Shown piece after piece: positions 32,251 to 32,490 of a stretch of 32,490 bases of DNA. Below the pieces are notes generated by a model. It was given only the letters and a program-made list of their open reading frames with translations. It had not been told where the DNA came from and searched no databases. Position 1 is the stretch's first letter, and each line of letters begins with the position of its first letter. The stretch is taken from positions 1 to 32,490 of the forward strand of contig JAFLCL010000069.1 of NCBI GenBank assembly GCA_017303575.1. The letters run 5' to 3'. Origin of the DNA: Deltaproteobacteria bacterium. GTDB lineage: Bacteria; Myxococcota_A; Polyangia; Polyangiales; Sandaracinaceae. The position numbers and the translations under genes are program-made.

Positions 32251-32490
32251 GCGCGGTGCCACGTGACGAGGCGGACCTCGATCGCATGCGCCCCGGTCGG
32301 GCAGATGCGCTTCGCGTGCGAGAGAGCCTCGGCCTCGTCGACGCAGTCGACGAGGTAGAAGCCGACGAGCCACTCCTTCGTCTCGACGAACGGCCCGTCG
32401 GTGACGAGGTGCTCGTCGCCGCGCTTGCGGACCGTGCGCGTCGTGCTCGCACCCGGCACGTCGAGGCGCGCCACGGCGTGGAGCGCACCT
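32247..32490 (-). CDS. DGPF/YCII-related domain protein, partial (N-terminus off the right edge)
   Basis: 80 residues are visible before the stop at 32247-32249; the gene enters from the right edge in frame (GALHAVARLDVPGAS). The family signature is VTDGPFVETKEWLVGFYLVDC, with the DGPF motif that names the group, and EVRLVTWHRA at the end. Full members are about 110-130 residues, so 30-50 N-terminal residues lie outside. The GTG at 32474 (MARLDV) is an internal codon, probably not the start. The family is dimeric and small, resembles YCII/DGPB-type proteins and is of unknown biochemical role; it occurs next to ECF42 sigma factors, which are translationally coupled here. Orientation suggests DGPF gene first, sigma factor second, one transcript. 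Confidence 0.88.
   Translation of the reverse strand, partial: GALHAVARLDVPGASTTRTVRKRGDEHLVTDGPFVETKEWLVGFYLVDCVDEAEALSHAKRICPTGAHAIEVRLVTWHRA

Overview
The window is very GC-rich DNA with strong G/C preference at third codon positions, so nearly every real gene casts long open frames on the opposite strand. The gene content points to Myxococcota, probably a Sandaracinus- or Polyangium-like member (inference). The signs are a DUF1592/DUF1552 gene pair, lipoproteins with MopE-type 'CNxxDDDCDG' motifs, a receiver-less sigma-54 activator, a PAS-rich hybrid histidine kinase and an ECF sigma factor paired with a DGPF protein. I found no transposase, integrase, phage gene, CRISPR array, rRNA or tRNA. 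It reads as ordinary chromosome.

Layout. 1-1799 (minus): an SDR-type epimerase followed 10 bp later by a gene running off the left edge, whose visible 220 residues are almost all low-complexity KSSSGQT, KPSEPV and APV repeats. 1984-5816 (plus): a polytopic GT-C-like membrane protein whose stop overlaps the start of a TonB-dependent receptor. 5830-6738 (minus): a KirBac-type potassium channel. 6786-9420 (plus): ruvX, mltG and a DUF72 gene, each overlapping the next. 9499-11031: a secreted lipoprotein with four MopE-like repeats, closed by a hairpin; then cysC. 11737-13026: a divergent pair, an XRE regulator with an MmyB-like domain and a small membrane protein, separated by three palindromes. 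13046-14921 (minus): an OafA-type acyltransferase with a one-base insertion early in the gene. 15089-16144: a cysteine-rich lipoprotein.

16231-18714: a good sigma-54 promoter match, a metallo-beta-lactamase-fold hydrolase and an overlapping GAF/AAA+/Fis sigma-54 activator, together a possible self-contained regulatory circuit. 18719-26761 (all minus): an unrecognised 356-residue protein, a lipoprotein, a GNAT acetyltransferase, a hybrid histidine kinase and a 930-residue lipoprotein with a very acidic insert. 26982-30938 (plus): DUF1592 lipoprotein, Tat-exported DUF1552 protein and a DUF5648 lipoprotein, apparently one export-directed operon. 30950-31022: hairpins between convergent units. 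31030-32490 (minus): an ECF42-like sigma factor overlapping the end of a DGPF/YCII gene cut by the right edge.

Six genes carry lipoprotein signals, so much of the window serves the cell envelope. No single obviously new system stands out. The best candidates for follow-up are the sigma-54/MBL/activator unit, the DUF1592-DUF1552-DUF5648 export operon, the palindrome-studded XRE intergenic region, the KSSSG-repeat protein and the frameshifted acyltransferase.
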